The notes: generated by a model not told the origin, from the sequence alone. A stretch of DNA of 48,264 bases from an uncultured Bacilli bacterium (GCA_944358875.1 CALVRZ010000007.1:1-48264); one strand, 5' to 3'. Positions 34,292 through 42,797 are shown, counted from the first letter of the stretch. A program made the numbers and translations.

Positions 34292-34330
34292 AAGACTGGT
34301 TAATATCAATTTGATGTAAACCAGTCTTTT
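34292..34330 (-). terminator. Terminator of the zinc-ribbon membrane protein gene
   Basis: AAGACTGGTT (34292-34301) pairs with AACCAGTCTT (34319-34328); T-rich sequence follows on the minus strand. Confidence 0.65.
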
Positions 34331-34341
34331 TACTTTGTTAA

Positions 34342-34689
34342 TTAATAATATAAGCTACTAGCAGTGGCCGCACCCATTAGGGCAATTATAACAAAGATTA
34401 CTGCGATGATGATAAATAAGCAGAAATATGATCTAGCGAAGTTTTTTAGGTTCTTGTTTGAGGTGCCTCCTAAGGCAAAAACTAGTAGCAAAATAAAGCC
34501 AATAATAGGAATCATGAACAATATTTCATAACCGAAATATCCCCACATAGATATGGGCTTATATTCACTTGGAATATTTTGTTCATTAAATTTGGTGTTA
34601 GTTTTGGTTTCTTTTTTAGCTTGATGACCACATTTTAGACAAACTTCTGCTCCTTCTTTTAATTTTTCGCCACAATTTTCACAATACAT
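34342..34689 (-). CDS. Zinc-ribbon membrane protein
   Basis: A 115-residue protein with an N-terminal zinc ribbon (MYCENCGEKLKEGAEVCLKCG, two CxxC pairs) and a polar linker. Two hydrophobic segments follow (about 48-68 and 85-110). Such zinc_ribbon_2 proteins are common in Firmicutes but of unknown role. The ATG at 34689 is chosen because AAGGAGTG lies upstream; the longer frame lacks a ribosome binding site. It is a single-gene unit. Confidence 0.8.
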   Translation of the reverse strand: MYCENCGEKLKEGAEVCLKCGHQAKKETKTNTKFNEQNIPSEYKPISMWGYFGYEILFMIPIIGFILLLVFALGGTSNKNLKNFARSYFCLFIIIAVIFVIIALMGAATASSLYY

Positions 34690-34927
34690 AAAATCACTCC
34701 TTACTTCCTTTGTTTTGTGAATCAAAGACAATAATAATATTATTATTATGCCAATTCAATTATATCATATATGATTAGTCTTTACAACTTGTTACCTCAG
34801 GTTTAAAAGAAAAATAAAATAAAGTAGTATTTCTTAACTTAATGTCTTTAAAGAATATTTTATGTACACTTATATAATTATTTATTTAAGAAAAAAAAGC
34901 CTTACTGATATTAGTACTTTATTTTCA

Positions 34928-35890
34928 TTACATTAATTCGTTGATATTACTTGTATATATTTCTTCATCTTCAGCATAGAAAACAATCTCTGTTACTCCT
35001 AGCATATCATTCATCGATAAACTTATAGTGTATATTACTTCTTCTAAAATATTATTACTAGTAATATCTGATAGGATCATATCGTTGAATTTTAATTTTA
35101 GGATATTATCTTCTTGTTCATAATCTAATAATTTAGTGTTGACATTAAGAAAACTCATGAGATTACTTTCATAAATGGGAGCACTACTCATCTCTTCGAT
35201 AATAACCTTGATTTTATCTTGGTTTTCATTATTGATGTATTTAGTTACAGGGACATAATAGTAATTATCATTATAGGTACTAACATAGTAAGTTGTATAT
35301 GAGGTTATATCTTTGGTACTTGTTAGTTCATATATTTTGTTAATACCATAGCTTTTATCTAAAACGGTAGGAAGTTGCTTACCACTTTGAGGAAGTTTAG
35401 TTAAAGGTTCTCCTTCAACTTGAATGATAACATTGTCAATGCCTTCAATGCTTGTTAAGGTATAAATGATTGCTTCAAGCATCTTCTCTTCATATTTTTC
35501 ATTGATATCTAATAATTCTTTAGAAAAATTAATTGTTAAAGTTCCTTCTTGTAATTGTAAATCTAATATTTGGGTTTCAGGGGGAATGATTGACTTAAAA
35601 CCATTGGGAATGATGTTGCTTTTTTTACCATCGATGATGAGACCTTCAAGTAAGTCTTTAGCACGTTCGACACCATCACAGGCACATGTTTTAATGGAAG
35701 TCCTGGCGACATAATCATTACTATCTAATAAATAGATGGGATTTAAATTATTACTATATGTGTATTCAACACCACTGTTTTTTAATTCAATTTCATTTTC
35801 ATCATTGCTAGGAATTAAATATATAATTAATAAAATAAATAATGTGAATGTAGATATGATTATTTTACGGATGGACATTTTCTTTAACAT
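34928..35890 (-). CDS. gerM: GerMN-domain spore protein (GerM-like)
   Basis: A 320-residue protein with one N-terminal membrane helix (about 9-27). Two GerMN domains follow (about 80-185, with LQEGTLTINFSKELL, and 195-320). GerM is needed for normal sporulation and germination in Bacillus and sits between forespore and mother cell membranes, where it helps the SpoIIQ-SpoIIIA channel. The lack of a lipobox here, with a plain membrane anchor instead, is a small difference. Other sporulation genes (gerE, spoIIIAH, cotE) lie within 5 kb. The start has AAGGTGATT upstream. Confidence 0.85.
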   Translation of the reverse strand: MLKKMSIRKIIISTFTLFILLIIYLIPSNDENEIELKNSGVEYTYSNNLNPIYLLDSNDYVARTSIKTCACDGVERAKDLLEGLIIDGKKSNIIPNGFKSIIPPETQILDLQLQEGTLTINFSKELLDINEKYEEKMLEAIIYTLTSIEGIDNVIIQVEGEPLTKLPQSGKQLPTVLDKSYGINKIYELTSTKDITSYTTYYVSTYNDNYYYVPVTKYINNENQDKIKVIIEEMSSAPIYESNLMSFLNVNTKLLDYEQEDNILKLKFNDMILSDITSNNILEEVIYTISLSMNDMLGVTEIVFYAEDEEIYTSNINELM

Positions 35891-35987
35891 AATTAATCAC
35901 CTTAGTAATATATATGTTTAAATATTGGGCTTTAGACTTTATTTATTCTTTTTTTTAAGTTATAATTAGGAAAAGGTGGTCGATAGA

Positions 35988-36671
35988 ATGAAACGTTTTT
36001 GTTGGTTTGGTATATGTTTATTATTGCTTAGTGGGTGCGGTGATAAAAATGAGGAAAAGCCTATAGAAGAAAACAATTCTTCTAATAGTGAAACTAACGT
36101 AACGATAGAAGATAGTTATAAAGATGATAATCCAATTACATTAGGAATGTATCTATATAATGGTAGTAGTAAACCTAGAGAACTAATTACAGAATATAGT
36201 TCTTCATGTGTGGGAATTGCCGACATTGGTTCTTTTGAAGTTTTTTTGACAAAAGATGATAGTATTAGTAGTGATAATTTCCAAACGGTTTGGCAAACAT
36301 ATTATGATGACTATCAGGGAATTGATAATTATCATATTGGTTACTATATTGAATTTAACCTAAGTGATGGGACTTCGTTTAATAAATTATTGTTAGATCC
36401 GGATGATGGGGATGAATTTTATGATTATATTCAAATTTATTTGTATGATGATGTGCATCAAGAAATTGGTAGTTGGTATAGTCATGTGACAAGTGATGAA
36501 TATAGTGATAAAACGATTTTATCTTCAATAAAATTGACGGCATCTTCGGATTGGGAAATGATTAAGTCCCCTATTACATTGACGGCTTTTTCTTATGATA
36601 GTGATGATGACTTTAAAGATGGTAAATATAGAGGAAATAGTTCATATACAATAACAATTAAATGTGAATAA
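35988..36671 (+). CDS. Lipoprotein of unknown function
   Basis: A 227-residue protein with a lipoprotein signal (MKRFCWFGICLLLLSGCG); LSGC is the lipobox and Cys17 the lipidated residue. The mature part starts with a Glu/Asn/Ser-rich linker and then a region rich in Asp, Tyr and Ser with likely beta strands. I do not recognise the family. GTG four codons upstream is rejected since AAAGGTGG serves the ATG at 35988. It is divergent from gerM and followed by a hairpin-rich gap. Confidence 0.75.
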   Translation: MKRFCWFGICLLLLSGCGDKNEEKPIEENNSSNSETNVTIEDSYKDDNPITLGMYLYNGSSKPRELITEYSSSCVGIADIGSFEVFLTKDDSISSDNFQTVWQTYYDDYQGIDNYHIGYYIEFNLSDGTSFNKLLLDPDDGDEFYDYIQIYLYDDVHQEIGSWYSHVTSDEYSDKTILSSIKLTASSDWEMIKSPITLTAFSYDSDDDFKDGKYRGNSSYTITIKCE

Positions 36672-36743
36672 AAACACAGGTTAAAGACATGATAAAAACA
36701 AGATGATACTTGTATATATAATTAGGATGTGATAAATTATTAG

Positions 36744-36857
36744 TTATGACCTTTCTTCTTTCGTACTTAATATTGGACCTGAACAGCTATATTATAAGTA
36801 CTAGAAAGGTCATAATTATAAATATATTAAAACCACTGAGGTAACCAGTGGTTTTTT
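36744..36857 (+). ncRNA. Candidate structured RNA with terminal terminator
   Basis: TTATGACCTTTCT (36744-36756) is the exact complement of 36803-36815, and inside it GTACTTA (36763-36769) pairs with 36795-36801, so a long two-step hairpin can form. Fifteen bases on, AACCACTG (36831-36838) and CAGTGGTT (36846-36853) form a terminator with six T. The unit could be a small RNA or the 3' end of the lipoprotein mRNA. TATATATAAT just before it may serve as a -10, but no good -35 is seen. Confidence 0.4.
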
Positions 36858-36905
36858 GTGGCCCATTTTTCCTAAAAAGTTAATGAAAAAAAGCCAATGA
36901 ATGGC

Positions 36906-37112
36906 TTATAGAGTAATTTCTCTTAATCTTATTAATTCCACCACAGCTTGTGCTCTTCCTTTTACGCCTAGTTTTTGCATAGCATTGGAAACGTGATTGC
37001 GAACTGTCTTTTCACTTATTCCTAGTTGTTCTGCTATTTCACTAGTAGAATTGCCTGCGACAAGCAATGTAAATACTTCTTTTTCTCTTTTGGTCAATAT
37101 ACTTTTGTTCAT
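36906..37112 (-). CDS. gerE: Sporulation transcription factor GerE
   Basis: A 68-residue LuxR-type HTH protein with no receiver domain. LTKREKEVFTLLVAGNSTSEI, AEQLGISEKTVRNHVSNAMQK and LGVKGRAQAVVELIRL match GerE along its full length. GerE acts late in the mother cell, turning spore-coat genes on or off together with SigK. cotE, a coat morphogen, lies two kb away. The start has GTGAGG upstream. Confidence 0.93.
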   Translation of the reverse strand: MNKSILTKREKEVFTLLVAGNSTSEIAEQLGISEKTVRNHVSNAMQKLGVKGRAQAVVELIRLREITL

Positions 37113-37198
37113 AAATACCTCACTTCCCTATAGGGTGGTTTATGTTATTCATAATATTGTATGTTATTTTTGATTTTAAGTGAGAGTATTTACCTATT

Positions 37199-37711
37199 TT
37201 ATCCTTGAAATTGTACGGAAATGTACATTTTGCTATCAAATTCTTCTTGAACAGTGTTCATAATTTCGTTAGCCAACTTAGTTGAGTGTTCACTACTGCC
37301 CACGACAACTCGTACTTGGTCATTAGTTATTTTAACGAAGGCTTCTAAATCATATTCGTTTTTGATCTTAGCTTCTAAGGTCTCTTCTTTACCATTGTTT
37401 TGATTGATTGTTTTTAGTTTTTCAAAAGCAACATTTTTATCTTCAGTTGTTATATCAAGACCAGTTAGAGTCTTTTTTAATTCATTTATTTCTTCTAAAA
37501 CTTGGTTGTCGTCTTCAACTTTTAAAGCTGAAATGACCGAAGATTCTTCAATGGATACTTCTTCACTTGTTTCATCTTCACTACTAGTGTTACTTAGATT
37601 GTTACCATTAGTGGTTACTAGTAATTCATTTGGCATTGTTACATAGTAAACGCTTAAAACTAAGACAAGGCTAAATAATGTTAAAAACCATAAATTCTTT
37701 TTATTTATCAT
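37199..37711 (-). CDS. spoIIIAH: Stage III sporulation protein AH
   Basis: A 170-residue protein with one membrane helix (about 7-25), an acidic Ser/Glu-rich linker (about 38-60) and a C-terminal ring-forming domain similar to YscJ/FliF (about 110-170, VKITNDQVRVVVGSSEHSTK). SpoIIIAH in the mother-cell membrane pairs with SpoIIQ of the forespore to make the feeding-tube channel. It usually ends the spoIIIAA-AH operon; here the gene upstream is an unrelated lipoprotein, so spoIIIAH stands apart from the rest. Confidence 0.85.
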   Translation of the reverse strand: MINKKNLWFLTLFSLVLVLSVYYVTMPNELLVTTNGNNLSNTSSEDETSEEVSIEESSVISALKVEDDNQVLEEINELKKTLTGLDITTEDKNVAFEKLKTINQNNGKEETLEAKIKNEYDLEAFVKITNDQVRVVVGSSEHSTKLANEIMNTVQEEFDSKMYISVQFQG

Positions 37712-37781
37712 ATATTCCCTCTTTTCTTTTTCTAATTAATTATATTAACTTTTTATAGGGATATGATAATTTTTAAAAGAA

Positions 37782-37810
37782 AAGGAACTTATTTTATTAA
37801 TAGGTTCCTT
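37782..37810 (-). terminator. Terminator overlapping the lipoprotein stop
   Basis: AAGGAAC (37782-37788) pairs with GTTCCTT (37804-37810); TTTTCTTTT follows on the minus strand. The stem includes the final codons of the gene. Confidence 0.7.
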
Positions 37811-38294
37811 GAATTTTCTTTTTATCTACTTCGGATAGTTCATCTAATTGCCAATTGCCTGCATCATCTTTGGTTAAAGTAAAGTCAATTGTATATGTTA
37901 CTTTTTCTTTGGCTTCTTCAATAGCTGTTAGCGACTCTTCATAATATTCTTCATCAGTTAAGTCATCATGATCAATAGTATTTAATGCTTTTTTATAATC
38001 AGTTACTTCGATTTGTGTTGTGACAATCGCAGTATTGCCATCAATTGCTTCATTTTTGATTTCATAAGTTAGGTTACAATATTGTTTTTCTAAAGCTTTT
38101 ATATATCTATCCTGATAACTTTCATCAATGTTATTACTGGCCACGACTTCTTTTATTTCATCTTTTATCTCGGTATCTAAACGTTGATATTTTCCCATTA
38201 GCTCATCTACTTTGCTAGTTGGGGTATTACCAAGACTACAGCCTGTAATAAATATTAAAGTTAAAAAGATAAAAATGGGCATAATTTTTTTCAT
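37797..38294 (-). CDS. Lipoprotein of unknown function
   Basis: A 165-residue protein with a lipoprotein signal (MKKIMPIFIFLTLIFITGCS; TGC as lipobox end). The mature part is highly charged (KVDELMGKYQRLDTEIKDEI, EYYEESLTAIEEAKEKV) with helices first and a likely beta sheet later (VTYTIDFTLTKDDAGNWQLDEL). It resembles small surface lipoproteins of the DUF4878/NTF2-like type, where the WQLDEL ending is frequent; this is a weak match. It lies between recX and spoIIIAH. Confidence 0.7.
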   Translation of the reverse strand: MKKIMPIFIFLTLIFITGCSLGNTPTSKVDELMGKYQRLDTEIKDEIKEVVASNNIDESYQDRYIKALEKQYCNLTYEIKNEAIDGNTAIVTTQIEVTDYKKALNTIDHDDLTDEEYYEESLTAIEEAKEKVTYTIDFTLTKDDAGNWQLDELSEVDKKKIQGTY

Positions 38295-38339
38295 TGAATC
38301 ATCTCCGTTTATATCATACCCAAATTTATTTATTGTATA

Positions 38340-38954
38340 CTAAAATTCATATTTATTTAATTCATCGATAACTTGACTTTGATCGTAGCCTTGATTTATT
38401 AAGTTAGCATAGATTTTATTTTTGAGCATTTCACCATGATATTTTTTATTGATAGTAAGATTTTTAGTTATGATTTTATTGATGCGACTTTTGATTAGTT
38501 CTGGATCAATATGAGAAATGGCATCTTCAATGATTTGATGTGATACACCTAGTTTTTGTAGTTCATTTTTAATTTTATAATCGCCCATATTAGTAAAATT
38601 TAACTTATCATTGATAAAAGCATTAGTAAAACGTTCATCATCTAAAAATTTATTTTTAATTAAAGCATTAATAACTAGTTCACTGATAGGAGGATCTACT
38701 TTTTGTTTAATGAGATAGTTTTTTATTTCTTGGATACTGCGTAATCTTACTTTAATATAGTTTAAACATTTATAATAAATGGTATAGTAATAGTTTTCAT
38801 CAAGGAGATGTTGATATAATTCTTCATCAATTTCTTTTTTATATAATAGATGATTGTTAATAATTACTTCTTCATAGACAGTAAGTGATTCTTTACTAGC
38901 AAAAATAATTTTATATTTATTATTTTTTTGTTCATATTTTATAATTTGAATCAT
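38340..38954 (-). CDS. recX: Regulatory protein RecX
   Basis: A 204-residue RecX of three-helix repeats. Family signatures are YYKCLNYIKVRLRSIQEIKNYLIKQ, INALIKNKFLDDERFTNAFI and NMGDYKIKNELQKLGVSHQII. It binds RecA filaments and changes recombination and SOS output. An N-terminal beta extension of about 60 residues is normal in Firmicutes. The start has GAGGTGAT upstream. It lies beside cotE as a single gene. The stop is TAG. Confidence 0.9.
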   Translation of the reverse strand: MIQIIKYEQKNNKYKIIFASKESLTVYEEVIINNHLLYKKEIDEELYQHLLDENYYYTIYYKCLNYIKVRLRSIQEIKNYLIKQKVDPPISELVINALIKNKFLDDERFTNAFINDKLNFTNMGDYKIKNELQKLGVSHQIIEDAISHIDPELIKSRINKIITKNLTINKKYHGEMLKNKIYANLINQGYDQSQVIDELNKYEF

Positions 38955-39057
38955 GTTATCACCTCTTTAATTAAGATACTTTGTTCTTGTAATTACATCA
39001 TATCATTACATACATATGTTTGTCAATATTTTTTGTAAATTTTTGCAAAAAAAAGAA

Positions 39058-39618
39058 CTACTTTGATTCGTCTTCTTTGGGTAGTTCTTCTTTAAGATAT
39101 TCGGTTTCGACGGTGTTGTCAATTTCCTTGGCAATATCGTCCGTATATTCGTCATCAGAAATTATATCCCATGGTTCTTCATCTTCTTCAATGGCAATTT
39201 TTACTTTAGTATCACCGACAATTTCAATACCTAATTCTTTTTCAATTTCAATAGTAATACTATTTCCATTCTCTTTAGCATTTATGCAATTTGGTTGTTT
39301 TAAGCTTCTTACTATGATATCTTTAGCAGAATCGGTGCTAGCTTTTTGGGAAACAGATACTACTTCTTGGTAATCGATGGTTTTGGTTATAACAGTAGTT
39401 TTGGTATCATTATTATATGAATACCATAAGTTGACATCAAAGCTACCGGTGATAACAATTTTATTGTTTACCTCAGTTCCTTTGAATTTGTGATTGATGA
39501 CCCAACATCCTAAAATTGTCGTTGGTGTATTTTCCGTGTTGATGGTATAAGTATTTTTATAGTATTTTTTCCCTTTGCCAATGACAGCTTTGGTTACTAT
39601 TTCTTTGTAAGCAGACAA
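39058..39618 (-). CDS. cotE: Outer spore-coat morphogenetic protein CotE
   Basis: A 186-residue CotE. The start is taken as TTG at 39618, giving MSAYKEIVTKAVIGKGKKYY, which lines up with the family start MSEYREIITKAV; GGGGTGAT lies just before it, and a GTG three codons upstream would overlap that site. TILGCWVINHKFKG and FDVNLWYSYNNDTKTTV are further family marks. The C-terminus is acidic (EEDEEPWDIISDDEY), as is usual for CotE and needed for binding inner coat proteins. It directs assembly of the outer coat around the spore. The stop is TAG. Confidence 0.94.
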   Translation of the reverse strand: MSAYKEIVTKAVIGKGKKYYKNTYTINTENTPTTILGCWVINHKFKGTEVNNKIVITGSFDVNLWYSYNNDTKTTVITKTIDYQEVVSVSQKASTDSAKDIIVRSLKQPNCINAKENGNSITIEIEKELGIEIVGDTKVKIAIEEDEEPWDIISDDEYTDDIAKEIDNTVETEYLKEELPKEDESK

Positions 39619-39660
39619 GACTATCACCCCTTTACTTTAATTTATGATTGATAGAGAAAA

Positions 39661-39683
39661 AAAGTACCAATATTTAGTACTTT
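39661..39683 (-). terminator. Terminator of the DUF421 gene
   Basis: AAAGTAC (39661-39667) pairs with GTACTTT (39677-39683); a run of seven or more T follows on the minus strand. Confidence 0.8.
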
Positions 39684-40330
39684 TATAATAAATCACTATT
39701 TTTGATAATGAAGACATTTTTGTCTTTATAGAAAGCATAGAATACTTCTTCTAAGTTAATATTTCTAGTTTTTAGTAGTTGATAGACCCATTTTTCATCT
39801 TTCTTTAGGTATTTTAAGGTATCTTCTTGAATTTTACTATCTAAGATAAGAGGAAGAGGCAATGGGGTTTTACTTTTCTCTTTGGGATAATTAAAGACAG
39901 ATAAGGTTCCATTATTTTCAAGGATGGCATATTCAATTTCTTCGATACTACGATAGCCTTTTTCACGAATTTGGACTAATAAGTCATCAAGATTATATTT
40001 TTGCTTAAGCATCTCTTTATAGTTTATCTGACCATTTTTAATGATGACTGAGGGATTACCATCTAGGAAACTGCGAAATTTAGGTTTTCTTAGAGTAAAA
40101 TAAGCTAAAATCATCTGTAATAAAGTTAGAGTTAAGATAGGAATGACAGAAAATAAGAAATTGTTATCATAATTTTCGATACTAATGACTGCAAGTTCAG
40201 CGATTAAGATAGATACAATTAAGTCAATGATGCCTAATTGGCCAACTTCCCTTTTGCCCATGATACGATAAATAATAAAAATAAAGAAATAGAAAAATAA
40301 AGTTCTTACAAAAATCATAAATAGTTCCAT
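39683..40330 (-). CDS. DUF421/YetF-family membrane protein
   Basis: A 215-residue protein with three N-terminal membrane helices (about 1-75) and a soluble domain split in two (YFTLRKPKFRSFLDGNPSVIIKNG, then LDDLLVQIREKGYRSIEEIEYAILENNGTLSVF), the YetF layout. Members in spore formers sit in the spore inner membrane and affect germination. The next gene towards lower coordinates is cotE. ATG at 40330 follows AGGTGATC; a GTG three codons upstream overlaps the ribosome binding site and is rejected. Confidence 0.9.
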   Translation of the reverse strand: MELFMIFVRTLFFYFFIFIIYRIMGKREVGQLGIIDLIVSILIAELAVISIENYDNNFLFSVIPILTLTLLQMILAYFTLRKPKFRSFLDGNPSVIIKNGQINYKEMLKQKYNLDDLLVQIREKGYRSIEEIEYAILENNGTLSVFNYPKEKSKTPLPLPLILDSKIQEDTLKYLKKDEKWVYQLLKTRNINLEEVFYAFYKDKNVFIIKNSDLL

Positions 40331-40403
40331 TTTGATCACCTATTATATTATGGTTATGGTTATATTTTTTTATACAATTTCATATTAATTACTAGGTGGT
40401 AAC

Positions 40404-40769
40404 ATGATTAAAAATTATCTTATACATTTGGCTTATGCTTTTGTTAGTATTTTAGTACTTATTTTAATTGTTACTGTTTTTAATTATTTTAATCTTATGG
40501 GCAGTGGAGTGACTTCGGCAATTAAATTTATTGTTCCTGTGGGTAGTTTGTTTGTTACTTCTTTACTCTTAGGAAAGAAAGCTAAAAAAAGAGGAATCTT
40601 GGAGGGACTTAAGTTTGGTGGTATCTTTATTTTTATTATTCTTATTCTTAATAATTTGATACTTATGAATAGTTTTGAAGTCAAGATTCTTATTTATTAT
40701 GTTATTTTACTAGTTAGTGCAATGCTAGGTAGTATGATTGGGATTAATTTAAAGAAAAGTGATAATTAA
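40404..40769 (+). CDS. TIGR04086-family membrane protein (YrzE-like)
   Basis: A 121-residue protein with four membrane helices (about 8-30, 38-55, 68-88, 92-115) joined by short loops with the basic stretch LGKKAKKRGILEGLKFGG. This pattern fits the TIGR04086/YrzE family of Firmicutes, of unknown role. AGGTGG precedes the ATG, and a good terminator follows. It is divergent from the DUF421 gene. Confidence 0.75.
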   Translation: MIKNYLIHLAYAFVSILVLILIVTVFNYFNLMGSGVTSAIKFIVPVGSLFVTSLLLGKKAKKRGILEGLKFGGIFIFIILILNNLILMNSFEVKILIYYVILLVSAMLGSMIGINLKKSDN

Positions 40770-40781
40770 AAAAGGAATTAA

Positions 40782-40812
40782 AAACCTCATTTTCTTAATA
40801 GAAACGAGGTTT
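40782..40812. terminator. Bidirectional terminator between the YrzE-like and dehydrogenase genes
   Basis: AAACCTC (40782-40788) pairs with GAGGTTT (40806-40812) with T-rich sequence on both sides; it serves the convergent genes. Confidence 0.75.
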
Positions 40813-40827
40813 ATTTTTATTAATCTT

Positions 40828-41853
40828 TTATTTATTAGGGTCCACTAGTATTTTTACGGCATCATCGGTTCCTGATGTTAATCTAATATAAGATTTTTGA
40901 ACTTCTTCTAGAGAAACAATGTCATCGACGAACCTTGTCATTTCGATTTGTTTATTAGCCATTAATTCTAGACAGGTCTTAAATTCATCAACAGTATAGG
41001 CAATGGCACCTTTAACGTTTAGTTCACGCATAACAGCTAAAATGGAATTGAATTCAATTGGTTTCATAGAAACACCAACAAGAATTACTTCTCCACCTTG
41101 GCGAACAGCCATGAGAGCACTGTTGACAGCGGCACTGTTACCTGAACAATCGATAACAATATCGAAGCCATCGTCAGTTTTAGCGGTTGCTTTGGGAATG
41201 AACTCAGGATCTTTGGCGTCAAACCATTCGTCGGCGACATTTAGTTTAACAGATTTTTTACCACGAGCTTGATTGGTTTCGGATAAGGCAACATAACTTG
41301 CTCCTTCGCTTTTGGCAAACATAGCGGATACGAGACCGATTATTCCTCCTCCGATGACGAGAACTTTATCCCCTACTTTGATATCTGCTAAATGGACAGC
41401 ATGAAGTCCTACGGCAGTTGGTTCAACCATGGCTCCTTCTTCATCAGAAACGTTATCTGGTACTTTGATGACCATGTCAGCACGAACAGAAATTCTAGAA
41501 GTTAAGCCACCTGGATGACCTAGTGATAAACCGGTGGCATTAGTCCATGTTTCTTTACAATATTGAACATTACCGGTTACACAAGCATCACATTTACCAC
41601 ATGGTGAAATAGGTAATGCTGTGACACGGTCCCCTACTTGGAGATCGTCTCTTGACCCAGGATCAACGACTGTACCACAAAATTCATGACCCATGATTAG
41701 TCCTTTAGGTTCACCTAGATCCCAATAGTGAATATCTGATCCACAGATACCTGTTTTAGAAACATCAATAATAACTTCGCCATTTTGTGATACTGGTTCT
41801 TCAATATCGACAAGAGAAAATTGTTTAACATCTTTAATAGCTACTGCTTTCAT
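40828..41853 (-). CDS. Zinc-dependent medium-chain dehydrogenase
   Basis: A 341-residue MDR-family enzyme. The catalytic zinc ligands are in KTGICGSDIHYWD (Cys) and MGHEFCGTVVDPG (His, Glu). The structural zinc site is CGKCDACVTGNVQYC, and the Rossmann motif is VIGGGIIGLVSA. Close relatives are polyol (sorbitol/L-iditol), 2,3-butanediol and threonine dehydrogenases; the exact substrate cannot be told from sequence. It uses NAD(P) to oxidise a secondary alcohol. It is preceded by the TGA-containing ORF and its terminator, so it is probably a single-gene unit with a strong GAGGAGG site. Confidence 0.92.
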   Translation of the reverse strand: MKAVAIKDVKQFSLVDIEEPVSQNGEVIIDVSKTGICGSDIHYWDLGEPKGLIMGHEFCGTVVDPGSRDDLQVGDRVTALPISPCGKCDACVTGNVQYCKETWTNATGLSLGHPGGLTSRISVRADMVIKVPDNVSDEEGAMVEPTAVGLHAVHLADIKVGDKVLVIGGGIIGLVSAMFAKSEGASYVALSETNQARGKKSVKLNVADEWFDAKDPEFIPKATAKTDDGFDIVIDCSGNSAAVNSALMAVRQGGEVILVGVSMKPIEFNSILAVMRELNVKGAIAYTVDEFKTCLELMANKQIEMTRFVDDIVSLEEVQKSYIRLTSGTDDAVKILVDPNK

Positions 41854-41921
41854 ATATATACCTCCTCTACTATGTTAATTATAACACTGTTAGGAATCAT
41901 TTTCAAAGGCAGGTAAAAAAT

Positions 41922-41939
41922 TTGACATTTTTTTGTCAA
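41922..41939 (-). terminator. Terminator of the TGA-containing ORF
   Basis: TTGACA (41922-41927) pairs with TGTCAA (41934-41939), followed on the minus strand by ATTTTTT. It begins right after the TAA stop of the ORF, which suggests that TAA, not an earlier TGA, is its real end. Confidence 0.65.
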
Positions 41940-42191
41940 TTATTTGGTTAGTTTTTTGCTTAAACTGTGATCTTTAACGATTTGATCAAAATCATAATAG
42001 CCATATTGGCAATCATAACTAGGGATACTAGGGATAGTAATTGTTATTCAATTCATTGCATCTTTATTTTCTTTAGAAAATATCTCTTTGTTTTGATAAT
42101 ATACTTTAATTTCTTTATCAACAATAATATGATAATTTAATTTTTGGAATCAGTTATTTAAACTAGTAATGGCTTTACTATTTTTAATCAT
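41940..42191 (-). CDS. Small ORF with two in-frame TGA codons read here as Trp
   Basis: Read from ATG at 42191 to TAA at 41942-41940 the frame has 84 codons. TGA occurs at codons 14 and 48, in contexts SLNN-x-FQKLNYH and DAMN-x-ITITIP, where Trp is plausible. There is no other lesion. A ribosome binding site (AAAGGAAAAG) precedes the ATG and a terminator follows the TAA. It has no TGG codon at all, whereas every Trp in the other genes is TGG. With TGA as Trp the product is an 83-residue soluble protein; I do not recognise it. Alternatives are a pseudogene with two TGG-to-TGA changes, or a gene acquired from a code-4 Mollicute. It lies 44 bp after the VOC gene and may be co-transcribed. Confidence 0.55.
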
Positions 42192-42235
42192 TTTTCTTTT
42201 CCTTTCTTTAATTTTATTTTTATTTTTAGATATCT

Positions 42236-42622
42236 TTAGTTAGTAAATCTTATAAGATAACCATCAGGATCTTGAATAAGAAATTCTTGATCTTTATAGA
42301 TAATATCTTCGACACGATATTCATCAGTTTTTAATTCTCTGAATATTTTTATTTGCTGTTTTTGAAGATTGTTATACAAAGCAGAAACATCAGTAACAGT
42401 CATACTTATGTTAATGCCTCTTCCAAAGGGATATTCTAAAGTTCCAGTATTCCAATTATTGTTTATTTCCTCAATCATTATTTGATTTTCTTCTAGTTCT
42501 AAGAAACAAAATTTGTCTTCTTTTCTTTCATATTTGATTTGAAAACCTAGTGCTAAATAGAACTTTTTGCTCATTTCAATATTGGATACACTTAATTCAG
42601 GAATTAGGCTATTAAATTTCAT
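42236..42622 (-). CDS. VOC-superfamily protein (glyoxalase/bleomycin-resistance-like)
   Basis: A 128-residue protein with two beta-alpha-beta-beta-beta modules: LIPELSVSNIEMSKKFYLAL starts the first and NISMTVTDVSALYNNLQK the second; it ends in FLIQDPDGYLIRFTN, the typical VOC finish. The metal ligands are poorly kept in the first half, which fits the bleomycin-binding or BLMA-like branch. The ligand is unknown. It lies just upstream of the TGA-containing ORF. The start has GAAAGGAATG before it. Confidence 0.85.
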   Translation of the reverse strand: MKFNSLIPELSVSNIEMSKKFYLALGFQIKYERKEDKFCFLELEENQIMIEEINNNWNTGTLEYPFGRGINISMTVTDVSALYNNLQKQQIKIFRELKTDEYRVEDIIYKDQEFLIQDPDGYLIRFTN

Positions 42623-42742
42623 AATTGGTTATCATTCCTTTCTCTATATTCAAAATTTCTATAATTGGAAAAATTAGGAAGAAATTTATCATAAAAATTA
42701 AAATCTAACTATATTATACTATATTTTTTCGTTAAATGGGAA

Positions 42743-42795
42743 AAAACTAGCAAAGTCTAGTTAGTATTTAACCTGATTTAATCTTTGCTAGTTTT
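42743..42795 (-). terminator. Terminator of the D,D-carboxypeptidase gene
   Basis: AAAACTAGCAAAG (42743-42755) pairs over all 13 bases with 42783-42795; the loop is 27 bases and TTTTTTC follows on the minus strand. Confidence 0.85.
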
Positions 42796-42797
42796 AA

